Of a stretch of 34,854 nucleotides of DNA, positions 10,728-20,005 are shown in pieces. This stretch comes from Tubiluchus corallicola (taxonomy: Eukaryota; Priapulida; Priapulimorpha; Priapulimorphida; Tubiluchidae): assembly GCA_030141605.1 (NCBI GenBank), contig JAQGDQ010001555.1:1-34854 (forward strand). Direction: 5' to 3'. The notes beneath the pieces were generated by a model, which was not told where the DNA came from, did no database searches, and saw only the letters and a program-made list of their open reading frames with translations. The position numbers and the translations under genes were made by a program. Position 1 is the first letter of the stretch. Each line of letters starts with the position of its first letter.

Positions 10728-11516
10728 ACTCTTACCTGTTTGCTTTTGACAACCTGCACAGTTCTGTACTCTTACCTGTTCGCTTTTGACAACCTGCACA
10801 GTTCTGTAGTCTTACCTGTTCGCTTTGACAACCTGCACAGTTCTGTACTCTTACCTGTTCGCTTTGACAACCTGTACAGTTCTGTAGTCTTACCTGTTCG
10901 CTTTGACAACCTGCACAGTTCTGTACTCTTACCTGTTCGCTTTGACAACCTGCACAGTTCTGTAGTCTTACCTGTTCGCTTTGACAACCTGTACAGTTCT
11001 GTACTCTTACCTGTTCGCTTTGACAACCTGTACAGTTCTGTAGTCTTACCTGTTCGCTTTGACAACCTGCACAGTTCTGTACTCTTACCTGTTCGCTTTG
11101 ACAACCTGTACAGTTCTGTACTCTTACCTGTTCGCTTTGACCACCTGCACAGTTCAGTACTCTTACCTGTTTGCCTTTGACAACCTGCACAGTTCTATAC
11201 TCTTACCTGTTCGCTTTTGACAACCTGCACAGTTCTGTAGTCTTACCTGTTCGCTTTGACAACCTGCACAGTTCAGTACTCTTACCTGTTCGCTTTGACA
11301 ACCTGCACAGTTCTGTACTCTTACCTGTTCGCTTTTGACAACCTGCACAGTTCTGTAGTCTTACCTGTTCGCTTTGACAACCTGCACAGTTCTGTACTCT
11401 TACCTGTTCACTTTGACAACCTGCACAGTTCTGTACTCTTACCTGTTCACTTTGACAACCTGCACAGTTCTGTACTCTTACCTGTTCACTTTGACAACCT
11501 ATGCACAGTTCTGTAG
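10728..11516 (+). repeat. 39-bp minisatellite with alternating subtypes
   Basis: About 20 units contain CTTACCTGTTCGCTTTGACA, ACCTGCACAG and TTCTGTACT or TTCTGTAGT. In the left half the TACT and TAGT forms largely alternate, giving a 78-bp dimer. The right end is homogenised to the TACT form with TTCAC in place of TTCGC. The 39-bp length keeps frames open on both strands, and no gene is called. Confidence 0.95.
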
Positions 11517-11560
11517 TTTTACAATTCCTGTTTTTATTAATGATGCTTATTTGTTTGCAG

Positions 11561-11665
11561 CTGACGCACGAAAGAGGAGAGAGTGTTCACACCAAGAGAA
11601 ATCTTACAACGTTGCAAGCAGAAATAAGTCAACTGGGAAATGATCTACATGCGAAATGCGATGAG
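11561..11665 (+). CDS. Coiled-coil protein, exon D (residues 119-153)
   Basis: The acceptor is TTATTTGTTTGCAG and the donor is GATGAG|GTAAAG, with 35 complete codons in phase 0 at both ends. The peptide LTHERGESVHTKRNLTTLQA followed by EISQLGNDLHAKCDE continues the coiled coil. Both flanks are minisatellite. Confidence 0.85.
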
Positions 11666-11694
11666 GTAAAGACTGTACAGACTCAGTGCCATTG

Positions 11695-12180
11695 TTGTTA
11701 GGGAATACAGTTTAAGTACAGACTGTCAGTATAACTGTTACTAAGGAATACAGACTACCAGTATCACTGTTGCTAAGGAATACAGACTGTCAGTATCACT
11801 GTTGCTAAGGAATACAGACTGTCAGTATCACTGTTGCTAAGGAATACAGACTGTCAGCCTCACTGTTGCTAAGGAATACAGACTGTCAGTATAACTGTTG
11901 CTAAGGAATACAGATTGTCAGTATCACTGTTGCTTAGGAATACAGACTGTCAGTATCACTGTTGCTAAGGAATACAGACTGTCAGTATCACTGTTGCTAA
12001 GGAATACAGATTGTCAGTATCACTGTTGCTAGGGAATACAGACTGTCAGTATCACTGTTGCTAAGGAATACAGACTGTCAGTATCACTGTTACTAAGGAA
12101 TACAGACTGTCAGTATCCCTGTTGCTAAGGAATACAGGTTAGGTACAGACTGTCAGTATTCCTGTTGCTAAGGAACAGTA
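11695..12180 (+). repeat. 32-bp minisatellite
   Basis: About 15 copies of GGAATACAGACTGTCAGTAT plus CACTGTTGCTAA. The array begins about 30 bases after the donor of exon D. The sequence between donor and array (GACTGTACAGACTCAGTG) looks like a decayed first unit, but the donor itself is not part of the unit. Confidence 0.93.
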
Positions 12181-12832
12181 GATCATGTAATGGCGCGGTC
12201 TGAACAGTATTGCCTGAGATTAAAAATAAAAAACAAAAAAATTCTTTTTAACGCGAATGCTATAAACGCATAAAATTGCTACCAAGTAATATAATTTTTA
12301 AGGTGATTTTTCTGAAACCGCCTTCAGGTACCCATTTTCTTGTCTTTTAAGTTCAAATTTTTATTAAACTCACTTGCGATCAACTTCAAGATACTCAAAG
12401 GAATTTATTCGACTATTAAACTTATATAATTGCTTCTAAGAGCTATCTTACTAAACTGCTGAATGCGTACGGGTGTCATCTTACCAATCGGCTGAAATTG
12501 CCTCTATCTATGGTCATCGTACCAGACGATGAGTCTTCTGATCAGATACATGAGATTGAGAATAGAATTATTATTACCAAAGGTTTAAATTTTGCCATAT
12601 ATGTCCCCCCCCCCTCTGACAAGCTAATAGAAGTCTTTTGTTATAGACTTGAGATTAGCAGTGTATCTGTTCTGTTCAGATATTTGGGGTTGCTTTAGAT
12701 GAGTTCTGACTAGACGATTGTTTTCCAAGCCTCAGCACCAGATGCTTGAGTTTGTCCATACATGTCCTCTGACAAGCTAATTGAGCCAGTCTGTGTATCT
12801 TGTTATATTTTTGATTATTAATGTTTTTGGTG
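12181..12832 (+). other. Intron 4, unique part
   Basis: AT-rich intron sequence. Short open frames show no protein-like composition. Confidence 0.5.
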
Positions 12833-12941
12833 GAAAGAGCTTGGTGTTCAATAGAACTACAATCTGCATTGATCGTGACAACCATGATCATTGTGTTGGA
12901 TTTGTGATCCGAAAGTTCCTGGTTCAAACCCAGGCTCTTTT
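12833..12941 (+). ncRNA. tRNA-like sequence (probably a decayed tRNA or tRNA-derived repeat)
   Basis: A perfect T arm is present: CCTGG, loop TTCAAAC, CCAGG. It includes a consensus pol III B box (GGTTCAAACCC). An anticodon-like stem TTGGA/TCCGA encloses a seven-base loop with TGT at the anticodon position. The 3' strand CTCTTTT pairs with GAAAGAG at 12833-12839. However, about 56 bases separate that acceptor strand from the anticodon stem, where a D arm needs about 19. A functional tRNA is therefore unlikely. Chance pairing of the acceptor is possible. Confidence 0.4.
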
Positions 12942-13067
12942 CCTTCCTTTCAATCAAAGTAAATTATTTAATGATGTTGGATTTATTTAGTATTTTTAAA
13001 ATTAAAATTTTACCAATTAATGAATCATTAAAAAATTACCAAGTGAAAAGAAAGACTTTTGATCCAG

Positions 13068-13241
13068 GTGGCCTCGCTGCGGTTCGAGTTGGACCACCTC
13101 CGTAGTACGGAAAGCAACCACAAGGAGAGCTGCATTCGCCTGGACACGGAATGCCGGACGTTGCGATCTGACCTGGAGCGTCTCCAGCGGCAGTTAGTGG
13201 ATTGCGAAGCGAAGGATCCGGTTCTGGGAGAGCATATCAAG
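13068..13241 (+). CDS. Coiled-coil protein, exon E (residues 154-211)
   Basis: The acceptor is CTTTTGATCCAG and the donor is ATCAAG|GTCTGG, with 58 complete codons in phase 0. It encodes VASLRFELDHLRSTESNHKE and a later SDLERLQRQLVDCEAKD, the most typical leucine-heptad stretch in the gene. It contains three cysteines, and no known domain is evident. Confidence 0.87.
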
Positions 13242-13640
13242 GTCTGGGTTCATGTCTAATGTTGGGCTAACTTTTCTGAAAAATCGTAGAATTTTTTCCA
13301 TTGTGGTTTTTGTCGATGCTTGATTGTTTTTTTAATAACGAAGATATAATCTGTAAATGAGACTTTGTTTTTTAACTTCATTGTGTGCGTGTGTCATGGT
13401 GTGGGAAACAATCGAAAGAGTTTGCTAACAAAAGTTGAATGACGGTGACTCCGGACTTTTTTCAGTTTTATGGACGGTTTTTAGTTAATGATTATTGCTG
13501 TTTGCATTCTGCTTAAATTTCTAAGGTAAATTTTTTCTATTTGGTTTACACGACGACAGTCACGGTTCATTCTAAAGCGGCCTGATTAAATCACAGTTTC
13601 TGTTATATTTTTGCATTGCTTTGTTGCCGTTCTTGGCAAT
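13242..13640 (+). other. Intron 5, unique part
   Basis: Unique AT-rich intron sequence with no recognised element. Confidence 0.5.
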
Positions 13641-14250
13641 CAGCGTCTGCACTAATCACAACTGTATTTAATCAGAGTTTGCTTTTAGTTAGTGGATAAA
13701 AGTTGTTTGTGTGTCAGCGTCTGCACTAATGACAACTGTATTAAATCAGAGTTGGCTTTTAGTTAGTGGATAAAAGTTGTTTGTGTGTCAGCGTCTGCAC
13801 TAATCACAACTGTATTAAATCAGAGTTGGTTTTTAGTTAGTGGATAAAAGTTGTTTGTGTGTCAGCGTCTGCACTAATCACAACTGTATTAAATCAGAGT
13901 TGGCTTTTAGTTAGTGGATAAAAGTTGTTTGTGTGTCAGCGTCTGCACTAATCACAACTGTATTAAATCAGAGTTGGATTTTAGTTAGTGGATAAAAGTT
14001 GTTTGTGTGTCAGCGTCTGCACTAATCACAACTGTATTAAATCAGAGTTGGCTTTTAGTTAGTGGATAAAAGTTGTTTGTGTGTCAGCGTCTGCACTAAT
14101 CACAACTGTATTAAATCAGAGTTGGCTTTTAGTTAGTGGATAAAAGTTGTTTGTGTGTCAGCGTCTGCACTAATCACAACTGTATTAAATCAGAGTTGGC
14201 TTTTAGTTAGTGGATAAAAGTTGTTTGTGTGTCAGCGTCTCTGCACTAAT
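13641..14250 (+). repeat. 74-bp minisatellite, eight units
   Basis: Eight head-to-tail units begin GCGTCTGCACTAATCACAAC and include TTTTAGTTAGTGGATAAAAG. The first unit is more diverged (TATTTAATCAGAGTTTG). The array does not reach either exon border. Confidence 0.95.
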
Positions 14251-14388
14251 CACAACTGCATGAAAGCTTGCATGTGTGTGGAGAAAGGGTCCTCGGAATT
14301 GAAGTTGACACTGAAATGACACTGAAAATTTGGTTTGTTTGTTACTGTCATATATGTGCTGGTGTTTCACAGTTCTTGCTATTGACAG

Positions 14389-14505
14389 ATGCTCAGTTGG
14401 CATTTGAAACAGAAGAACATCGAGGTGGACGGACTTCGGGAAAAACTCACGTTGGCCGAGCAGCGGCAGCGAGAAGAAATAGAAAATGTGAGGAAAAACC
14501 ACCAG
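14389..14505 (+). CDS. Coiled-coil protein, exon F (residues 212-250)
   Basis: The acceptor is TTGCTATTGACAG and the donor is CACCAG|GTGAGA, with 39 codons in phase 0. The peptide starts MLSWHLKQKN and continues IEVDGLREKLTLAEQRQREE to IENVRKNHQ. The nearer AG at 14396 would break the frame, so 14389 was chosen. The last 30 bases of this exon are the founding unit of the following tandem array. Confidence 0.82.
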
Positions 14506-14762
14506 GTGAGAAATAGAAAATGTGAGAAAAAATCACCAGATGAGAAATAGAAAATGTGAGAAAAAATCACCAGGTGAGAAATAGAAAATGTGAGAAAAAA
14601 TCACCACGTGAGAAATAGAAAATGTGAGAAAGAATCACCAGGTGAGAAATAGAAAATGTGAGAAAGAATCACCGTGAGAAATAGAAAATGTGAGAAAAAA
14701 TCACCACGTGAGAAATAGAAAATGTGAGAAAGAATCACCAGGTGAGAAATAGAAAATGTGAA
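14476..14762 (+). repeat. 34-bp minisatellite founded on an exon end and its donor
   Basis: The first unit is the coding end of exon F (GAAATAGAAAATGTGAGG, AAAAACCACCAG) plus GTGA. About seven further copies follow in the intron (GAAATAGAAAATGTGAGAAA, AAATCACCAG, GTGA). Several keep CACCAG|GTGAG intact, while others have CACCAC, CACCGTGAG or CAGATGAG. Confidence 0.93.
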
Positions 14763-14857
14763 ATGTTTAATGTAAAGCCGGATGATTGTGTAAACATTAA
14801 TTCAGAGTAAAGTGTTGCTCTAAAATATTGAAAACTACAATAGTTTTCTTTAAAATA

Positions 14858-15236
14858 ATAATTACCTCGGATAGTTAAATTCTGTTAAACTTTCAAAGCT
14901 ACTCGCAGCTCAGCGAATCCACTAAGATTGGCAGTGGTAGCTTTTTGTCACACTCGCATGCCGAGAAATCGGCGCGGTACCTTGATAAGCGTGAAGTGCA
15001 GTGTTCGTCTGTGACGGCAGTGCGACGTAGAGCTCATTTTTCTGACATCACATCAACATCTTATAACAATCTTCGCTTCACAAACGTGCTTGACGCGCAG
15101 GGAAGATGCATGCCTACCATTGCACAAACTGTGGCTAGTTTGTGACATAAGTGATAATTATTCAAAGATAAGGAACAATTGCTAACTTTTATAAGCAAGA
15201 AAATGTATATTTTGGACAGTAAATTAAAATGAGATT
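14858..15236 (+). repeat. Dispersed repeat, copy 1 (partner at 32833-33098)
   Basis: The segment from ATAATTACCTCGGATAGTTA to GGACAGTAAATTAAAATGAG recurs in the same orientation at 32833-33098, with several deletions in that copy. Shared landmarks include AGGCGCGGTACC-like and GACGTAGAGCTCATTTT strings. Neither terminal inverted repeats nor a transposase are seen. A SINE or other short interspersed element is plausible. Confidence 0.85.
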
Positions 15237-15875
15237 GAGTCAAATCAGGTGATTTTGTTTCTGTTAATAGAAAAACAAGCTTTTCAGATTTCTGTGTGGC
15301 GTTCAATAGAAATGTTTTTTTGGTAATTAAAAATGTGGTTTGTAGGTGTGTTCATTCGTTGACGTACTTAAACCATTTTGTTTGCCTTTTTTCCCATTTT
15401 TTTAAAGAGAACTTTTTATGATGTTTGAGGTTTATACTGAGAGATGTCAGCACAGTTACGATTATAAGGACGGTAACTCGAATCCAACCGGACTGAAAAA
15501 ACTTTGAGTTAGGCAACGTTGACCATTTTTCAGCATAGAAACTCTAAACCCCTCCTCCAGATGGCGAGCTAAATTCAAAAACACTTTGAGTTAGGTGAAG
15601 TTGACCATTTTCCAGCATAGAAACTCTAAACCCCTCCTCCAGATGACGAGCTAAACAGAAGACAGAAAGTTCAACCCTATACATAAATGATGAGATTTGA
15701 TGACAGTTACATAAAGAATAAGAAATTATGTAGTGAAACACCATTATTTGATGTTACAGAAGACACATACAAAACACTGTTACACAACATAACAGTGAGG
15801 CTAGTAATCTCTTACACACTGCAGTTCAGTTTTGAGTTAGGCGAACTAAATTACATGTATTTTGATTGACTAAAT
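15237..15875 (+). repeat. Intron 6 segment with 87-bp duplication (about 15490-15660)
   Basis: Two head-to-tail copies contain CTTTGAGTTAGG, GTTGACCATTTT, CAGCATAGAAACTCTAAACC and CCTCCTCCAGATG. A third partial match (TTTTGAGTTAGGCGAACTAA) lies at 15830-15850 beside the transposon insertion. The rest is unique AT-rich intron. Confidence 0.75.
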
Positions 15876-16300
15876 CAGGGATGTGCAAATTATCTGACTA
15901 GCTGGGCCACATTAAACTTTCCCACAATTCCTGCGGGCCACAGGCAGTTTGATCAAGGAGCCAAGTACAGAAAGGCCTAATAAGGGTTTTTTTGCATCCG
16001 ACCTGCGTACATCATTACTGCTACACTCAAGAAACTATTTTAGAAGTTATTAAAATTTATATTAAAAACCAAATATTTCGTCATGTCTGACAGTGACATT
16101 AAGTGATAACGGTCTTGTAAGGGTTAATGCCATCCGATCTAGAGGAAAAAACAACCCGCACTATCTTTACGATATTGGCGCAGACTTCAGCTGGATCGCA
16201 TGGGCCGCACTTTCATTACGTTGACAAACCTCTTCGCGGGCCACACAAGATCTCTCGGCAGGCCGCAAGTGGCCCGCGGGCCGCAGTTTGCACACCCCTG
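15876..16300 (+). mobile_element. Non-autonomous hAT transposon (MITE) with 8-bp target duplication
   Basis: The 425-bp element starts CAGGGATGTGCAAA and ends TTTGCACACCCCTG, near-perfect terminal inverted repeats. The pairing continues inward as GGGCCAC against GTGGCCC. The host octamer GACTAAAT flanks it on both sides (15868-15875 and 16301-16308), the length expected of hAT transposases. The interior is GC-rich with repeated GGGCCGC/GGGCCAC strings and no transposase frame, so movement would need an enzyme from elsewhere. Confidence 0.92.
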
Positions 16301-16438
16301 GACTAAATGATAATTTTTAATTTTGACTTACGCGGAGTTTACTGCCCTACACTTCTAGCTGTTTGTTTTATTATCTAGCGTTAACCTTCAGCTGATTATC
16401 AATTAAAGTAAAAATCTCTTTTCTATCGTCTATTTTAG

Positions 16439-16564
16439 GTTTCCGTTTCGGAGTTTGACGACTTGAGACGGGAGTTGACAAACACGAGGCAGGAGAAGTT
16501 TCGTGATCAAGCCCGACAGGTGGAGCTGCGAGCGGCGCTAAAAGCCACGGTGGAACAGAATGGG
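16439..16564 (+). CDS. Coiled-coil protein, exon G (residues 251-292)
   Basis: The acceptor is TATCGTCTATTTTAG and the donor is AATGGG|GTAGGT, with 42 codons in phase 0. The peptide VSVSEFDDLRRELTNTRQEK then RDQARQVELRAALKATVEQ is charged and helical. The frame matches both neighbours. Confidence 0.85.
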
Positions 16565-16627
16565 GTAGGTTGCGGTGCTCAGCTTCTTGAGCTTTAGACG
16601 GTCGCTGTGTGTGCTTAGTGAAGGAAC

Positions 16628-16664
16628 ACTGATCTCGGTCAGTGTATGGATGGGTGACCTGGAT
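16628..16664 (+). repeat. 5S rRNA-like fragment
   Basis: GATCTCGGTCAGTGTATGGA followed by TGGGTGACC resembles the 3' part of the 5S internal promoter region (a GGATGGGNGACC box C). Only about 35 bases match and the rest of a 5S gene is missing. It could be a scrap of a 5S-derived short repeat or coincidence. Confidence 0.35.
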
Positions 16665-18046
16665 GCTTCTCATAGTTTATTAGGTCGAAGGAAGAAGGGT
16701 GGTTTCATGTGAAGACATGTCCCAAACACCTTTGCTGTTACCTTGTGTGACCTTACAGTATTGATAAGCGATGAAGGTGACGCTCCCGCTACAACCAGGG
16801 CGGCGCTGCTGTCGAGGGCTGGATTTCGGGGTGCTAATATTAACAAGTTTCTCCCGGAGGTGCTTCATAATCGCATTAATTAATGGACGCCGTGATCAGA
16901 AAATGACGGTGGTAACGAGGCTCAAATTTAACTCTGATGAGTTTCCAACTGACCATGATCATGTTTAATTAACTTTCCCAATAGAAATAGAAATGAAGAA
17001 AAAATTGACAAACTTCTTTGTTTCTTACAATTAGATTTGAAACCTGAGAGCTTTGCACAGTGAATGATGCTACATGTGTCGCCATCTACTGTTCGTTAAA
17101 TTAACCATTATGCATTAATTCCTTCCTACTGCACCATTCAAAATAAATCTTATAAGACCCATGAGTTTTTCTGCTACTGTATGAGCACAGACATAACTAA
17201 ATGATTACAAATTAGGTAATTACTAATTACACGTGTCGCCATCTACTGTTCGTTAAATTAACAAAAGGCCTTTTCAACTATGCATTAATTCCTTCCTACT
17301 GCACCATTTAAAATAGATCGTATAAGATATATAGATCTTATAAATAGACCTATGACTTTTCTGATACTGTATGAGTACAGACATAACTAAATGATTACAA
17401 ATTAGGTACTGTTCTATTCAGGAGAATCTCGGCTGTCGTATCATGCTATTTGCTTAAACATTTATAAGTGATTTAATTGGATAAAATTAAGAAAAACACA
17501 CTCTTTTTAGGCCCTCTGGCCTTGCCTATTGAGTAGCTTAGTCTGGTGTACACTTGTGTGATCGTACACACTATTTTATTGATCACCTGCTTGCTCCAGC
17601 CCAAGAGAACAGAGTTCCAGGAAGAACCAACCGATCAGTCAAGCACAAATTAAAGTCGTTTCAACTTTTAACAGGAATTTCTTCTTAAAAATAGAGTAGA
17701 CTTGAGACCAAAGTTTATCAGAGTGTTGTGTCTGGACAGTTGAAATTTTCTACATTAGCTGATTTCACACAAGTGATATTGTACATTGTTACAGTACAAA
17801 CACTGCAGTTACTGAAAGATTTTTTTCAATTTATTCATCAAAAATGGATTTTTTAATTTGTCTAAGGTAAGCAAATGCATGTCATATATAATTTTACTTG
17901 AAAGTCCATTGTGTGAGGAGCAGAAACTTACTAAAATTATCGAGTATAATGTAATCGCTGCTTAGTGAGAGCAGTTTTTCATGAAGCCATGCAAAATGTA
18001 GCGCTAACCTCTTACAGTCGTTGTAAAAGTTTTTGTTTTTTTGCAG
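16665..18046 (+). other. Intron 7
   Basis: Mostly unique AT-rich sequence. A tandem duplication of about 170 bp is present: 17068-17217 and 17229-17407 share GTGTCGCCATCTACTGTTCG, TGCATTAATTCCTTCCTACT and ACATAACTAAATGATTACAA. No coding region is seen. Confidence 0.7.
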
Positions 18047-18168
18047 CTGCTGCAGAGGCAGTTGAGAGGTGAATTATCGCAGGAAGAAGTTGATGTAAAC
18101 CCACCCGCGTACGACATGGCAGCAGTAGAGCAGTTACTGCAGCAGAGTAATGAAATAGCAAAATCAAG
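18047..18168 (+). CDS. Coiled-coil protein, exon H (residues 293-332 plus part of 333), with a PPxY motif
   Basis: The acceptor is GTTTTTTTGCAG and the donor is TCAAG|GTTTGT, with two bases carried over. The peptide LLQRQLRGELSQEEVD is followed by a helix break NPPAYD and then AAVEQLLQQSNEIAKS. PPAY at residues 311-314 matches the PPxY ligand of WW domains. This is a sequence observation only, and binding is an inference. Confidence 0.84.
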
Positions 18169-18410
18169 GTTTGTGACTCAAACTGCTACTGATAATATTT
18201 ATGATAATATGCATTTACCACAGAGTATTCACTATCAATCAATCAGTCAATTTAATCAATCAATCAATTTATTTCACTCCAGCAATACATATACAATACA
18301 TCAACATACAATATTATTGAGACAAAAAGAAACAGTATAGGTAAAAAAAACGTTGATGAAGTCAAATTAACCAAATAAAAGAGTTGCTGTATGACACCTT
18401 GAAAGCTTGG

Positions 18411-19078
18411 CTAGTTAGGGTGGCATAAATGAGTAAATGAAAGAATGGTTAGGGTTAGTAGACATGATGGAATGGAAAAAATAGTAAGATTAGGGATAGG
18501 AAGAAGGAAGGGAGGGGAGGATGAGTGAATGAAAGAATGGTTAGGGTAAGTAGACATGATGGAATGGAAAAAAATAGTAAGATTAGGGATAGGAAGAAGG
18601 AAGGGAGGAGAGGATGTGAATGAAAGAATGGTTAGGGTTAGTAGACATGATGGAATGAAAAAAAATAGTAAGATTAGGGATAGGAAGAAGGAAGGGAGGG
18701 GAGGATGAGTGAATGAAAGAATGGTTAAGGTTAGTAAACATGATGGAATGGAAAAAAATAGTAAGATTAGGGATAGGAAGAAGGAAGAGAGGAGAGGATG
18801 AGTGAATGAAAGAATGGTTAAGGTTAGTAGACATGATGGAATGGAAAAAATAGTAAGATTAGGGATAGGAGGAAGGAAGGGAGGGGAGGATGAGTGAATG
18901 AAAGAATGGTTAGGGTTAGTAGACATGATGGAATGGAAAAAAATAGTAAGATTAGGGAGAGGAAGAAGGAAGAGAGGAGAGGATGAGTGAATGAAAGAAT
19001 GGTTAGGGTTAGTAGACATGATGGAATGAAAAAAATAGTAAGATTAGGGATAGGAAGAAGGAAAAGAGGAGAAGAAAC
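18411..19078 (+). repeat. 90-bp minisatellite with TTAGGG-like motifs
   Basis: About seven units contain GAATGGTTAGGGTTAGTAGA, CATGATGGAATGG, an A-run, TAGTAAGATTAGGGATAGG and AAGAAGGAAGGGAGG. The purine strand is plus. Long minus-strand frames reflect the lack of stops in the pyrimidine-rich complement and are not genes. Confidence 0.94.
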
Positions 19079-19891
19079 GACCACAGTGTATGTTTAATTT
19101 ACATAGAGGTATATTACAATAGCATTATAATTGATTGGAGGCCATATATTGCAACTGCATGAGACATAGAAGCATTAAAATTGTATTATAAGTATGAATC
19201 AAAAATGGTCCTTTTCAAGTACTTTTTGAAACTATAAATAGTTTTGTGTATTTTTACCTGGGCACTTATTTTATTCCAGTTATTGGGGGCTGTGAATTTA
19301 ATAAAATGCTTGGCACTATTTTTACATACCTAGTTCTAGTACAGATCAATAAGCCTTTCCACAGTTCCAGCGATTGATGGTGATCGTGAAAAGGTCAAAG
19401 GTCAAGTGTAGCAGACAACTCATTTGTGCACACTTGACAATGCCTGGTAGGGCTTGCTATTGTAATAGTAACAGTTTTAACAGCTAGCTAGAACCTTACC
19501 TAGTTCATTTTTTCTTGTTTCCAAACAAGATCCTGTTAGTAAATCACTCTACGCACAGACTAATGCATAATTAAGTAAAGCCCACGTAAAGAACTGAAGT
19601 CACTGAACTGATACTACAGACAGCTTTGCATTACCCACATGTCACGTGACGATGGTAGTTAAGACTAATGCATAATTAAGTAAAGCACACGTAAAGAACT
19701 AAAGTTACTGAACTGATACACAAGACAGCTTTGCTTTACACACATGTTACGTGGTGGTGTAGTTAAGACACGTTGCTGCATCAGCGAAACTGTGAAAAGG
19801 CTTACTCTAACGAATATTGTTGTTGTTATAAGTATGACATCATCAGATGTGACATCATCAGACACGTTCTTATTCTCACTGTTATTTGCAG
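19079..19891 (+). other. Intron 8, distal part, with 105-bp tandem duplication
   Basis: Mostly unique. 19558-19662 and 19663-19768 are diverged head-to-tail copies (GACTAATGCATAATTAAGTA, ACGTAAAGAACT, GACAGCTTTGC). No gene is seen. Confidence 0.7.
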
Positions 19892-20005
19892 ACCAGTGAA
19901 TACGCTACAAGCGTGTCTGAAAAGTCTTCGAGAGGAAATGGCTTTGCTCAAACACGAGGTCACAGAGCACACGGCGGCCATCCAGAACTCTGCGGAATCG
20001 TGGAA
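19892..20005 (+). CDS. Coiled-coil protein, exon I (residues 333-370 plus part of 371)
   Basis: The acceptor is TGTTATTTGCAG. One base completes Arg and is followed by PVNTLQACLKSLREEMALLK and HEVTEHTAAIQNSAESW. The donor is TGGAA|GTAAGT with two bases carried over. If the donor is missed, the next codons read AAG then TAA, so read-through stops at once. The exon end is copied in the following array. Confidence 0.85.

Noticed and set aside
10728-11516. Copies of the acceptor of exon 11561 in the 39-bp array
   Set aside because: The unit has ACCTGCACAG but lacks the exon start CTGACGCACG and a good pyrimidine tract, so unlike the other arrays it does not copy the border.
18411-19084. 202-codon minus-strand frame rich in Ser, Phe and Leu
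   Set aside because: A stop-poor pyrimidine strand of the 90-bp minisatellite, repeated in other frames too.
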